A stretch of 52,206 bases of DNA from Deltaproteobacteria bacterium (GTDB lineage Bacteria; UBA10199; GCA-002796325; JACPFF01): NCBI GenBank assembly GCA_016210045.1, contig JACQUX010000016.1:1-52206 (forward strand). Direction: 5' to 3'. Below are positions 51,374 through 52,206 of this stretch, in pieces. The position numbers and the translations under genes were made by a program. The notes beneath the pieces were generated by a model. The model saw nothing but the letters and a program-made list of their open reading frames with translations. It was not told the DNA's origin and ran no database searches. How positions within the stretch are numbered: position 1 is the first letter of the stretch; each line of letters starts with the position of its first letter.

Positions 51374-51691
51374 CTACTTCAAAAGCTTCAACTGCGGCAT
51401 TTCTGTCTCCGCCTCCGGACCCTTTGGCTCCGCCAATTCAATCAACGTCGGTGCCACATTCCAATGCCCGCCGTTGTCAGTGATGACCGTGACTGATTTT
51501 CTGTTGAAGCGGGTCAACGTGCCCGCCTGCGGTTCATGGCCTGATGGATGAAAACTCACTCGGTCACCGATCTTGAATTTGAACATTTCCTTGTGGGAAC
51601 GAATCTGACGCATGAGGCGAAGTCGTTCCACAATCTTGTGGTTGAGTTCGATGAGTTCGGATTCGGTTAGGTGGTCGATGTTGAGTTTCAT
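51374..51691 (-). CDS. small element protein with SH3/KOW-like fold
   Basis: 105 residues. A helical N-terminus (ESELIELNHKIVERLRLMRQIRSHKEM) precedes KIGDRVSFHPSGHEPQAGTLTRFNRKSVTVITDNGGHWNVAP (about 41-82), which has the strand pattern of a small SH3/KOW-like barrel. GGAAAGGA precedes the ATG. Often found as cargo on islands; function unknown. Confidence 0.72.
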   Translation of the reverse strand: MKLNIDHLTESELIELNHKIVERLRLMRQIRSHKEMFKFKIGDRVSFHPSGHEPQAGTLTRFNRKSVTVITDNGGHWNVAPTLIELAEPKGPEAETEMPQLKLLK

Positions 51692-51730
51692 TTTTAATCC
51701 TTTCCAAATAGTACAGAAAAATGGCCCTTC

Positions 51731-52201
51731 TTATGGCCCTGTCGTAAAATTTTTCAGTGACGTTATCGTCTTTTCAGCCAATGTGATTAAATCACCAAAT
51801 CTGCTGATAACCGCACCGATAACAAGCCAAAGTAAGGTCTCTCTGATTTTTATTCTCTTGGAGATACTCCGCTTTGTGAGCGCGGAACTGAATTCGCTTT
51901 CAAAATATGTCCATAACGCTGGTTTGGTTGTTTCAGTCCACAGATTCATATGTCTTTGAGATTTTTCAGCCTTAGGTGGCCCCCACACGGCCGGTTTTTT
52001 CAGTAGATCCTCTGCCAGGATAATATATTGATCAAACAAGCTCTTTAGAATTGGACCCAATTTATTTTTGTTGAGGTCGACTTCCGATAATTCAACCGCG
52101 ACGTCTTTCATTCGTTCTCTAATCGCTTTTGATAACTCATGCTCAACGAATGCTGCACCTACTCCGGGTCCAAGGACACCTCTTCGATTCGTGTCATTCA
52201 C
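51731..52201 (-). CDS. hypothetical protein, probably cut by the window edge
   Basis: 156 residues from a GTG at 52201, but the frame stays open to the last base of the window, so the true start may lie outside. The N-terminal part is helical (ELSKAIRERMKDVAVELSEV). A hydrophobic segment (ETLLWLVIGAVISRFGDLITLAE, about 121-143) near the C-terminus suggests one membrane anchor. Not recognised. Confidence 0.6.
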   Translation of the reverse strand: MNDTNRRGVLGPGVGAAFVEHELSKAIRERMKDVAVELSEVDLNKNKLGPILKSLFDQYIILAEDLLKKPAVWGPPKAEKSQRHMNLWTETTKPALWTYFESEFSSALTKRSISKRIKIRETLLWLVIGAVISRFGDLITLAEKTITSLKNFTTGP

Positions 52202-52206
52202 GGCCC

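Larger units (their letters stand above)
48155..52206. mobile_element. left part of an integrative element in tRNA-Arg(TCG)
   Basis: Recombinase, AlbA_2 protein and small genes, all leftward, in DNA of lower G+C and different codon use from the chromosome. The left junction is near the tRNA 3' half; the right end is beyond the window. Structural ICE or phage genes are not seen in this part. Confidence 0.75.

Noticed and set aside
52085-52095. CCGATAA near the right end as another regulon site
   Set aside because: It lies inside a coding frame of the element, with no -35 at 11 bp.

Overview
The window is a dense, high-G+C piece of a Gram-negative bacterial chromosome. Apolipoprotein N-acyltransferase, several lipobox proteins, a radical-SAM hopanoid enzyme (HpnH family), a beta-barrel-like protein and a 13-repeat thrombospondin type 3 protein all fit a didermal bacterium. 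The number of unrecognisable proteins suggests a poorly cultured lineage, perhaps of the former Deltaproteobacteria type; that placement is weak. The last 4 kb is visibly poorer in G+C and is the edge of an integrated element.

Layout. 1-5.4 kb: two orphan proteins, a RHH/Doc toxin-antitoxin pair with a perfect operator palindrome, lnt with a DtxR-type regulator, an MNT nucleotidyltransferase and a 61-codon gene. 5.4-10.9 kb: two GT4 glycosyltransferases enclosing a GSU2403-type nucleotidyltransferase-fold protein, a membrane protein, a RelE-type toxin-antitoxin pair and a fragment of a glycosyltransferase 3' end. 10.9-16.3 kb: dus, maf, hpnH, an orphan protein with internal tandem duplications and an aminotransferase. 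16.3-23.7 kb: a complete oligopeptide ABC transporter (oppBCDF leftward, two oppA paralogues rightward). 23.9-31.1 kb: transglutaminase/TPR protein, calcium-loop protein, tRNA-Ala, membrane protein, SDR epimerase, thioredoxin-fold protein, queG, FAD oxidoreductase. 31.2-46.8 kb: a long block of lineage-specific envelope or unknown proteins plus a DUF885 zinc peptidase. 46.9-48.2 kb: two tRNA-Arg genes around a MAT2B-like reductase. 48.1 kb to the end: serine recombinase, AlbA_2 ATPase-like protein and small genes of an element seated in tRNA-Arg(TCG).

The main discovery is a recurrent promoter. Nine intergenic or gene-end sites carry GCAACTTT, then exactly 11 bp, then GCCGATAA, each pointing at a nearby start codon. 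The -10 and the 11-bp spacing match the flagellar sigma-28 (FliA) promoter, while the -35 is a variant. The downstream genes are nearly all unrecognisable, many secreted or envelope-like: 142-1095, 1190-1696, 5201-5386, 8293-8910, 13928-15058, 23907-24821, the 35875-31218 operon, the 40746-38674 operon and 45131-46814. Housekeeping genes in between lack the motif, so the window shows one scattered regulon of undescribed proteins under a FliA-like sigma factor.

A second theme is short repeats: palindromic CCCTCTCC/GGTGAGGGGG elements, a 29-bp perfect hairpin of the GGGGACAGGTACCT type, and at least seven islands of degenerate iterated 7-10-mers, one lying in frame inside queG.
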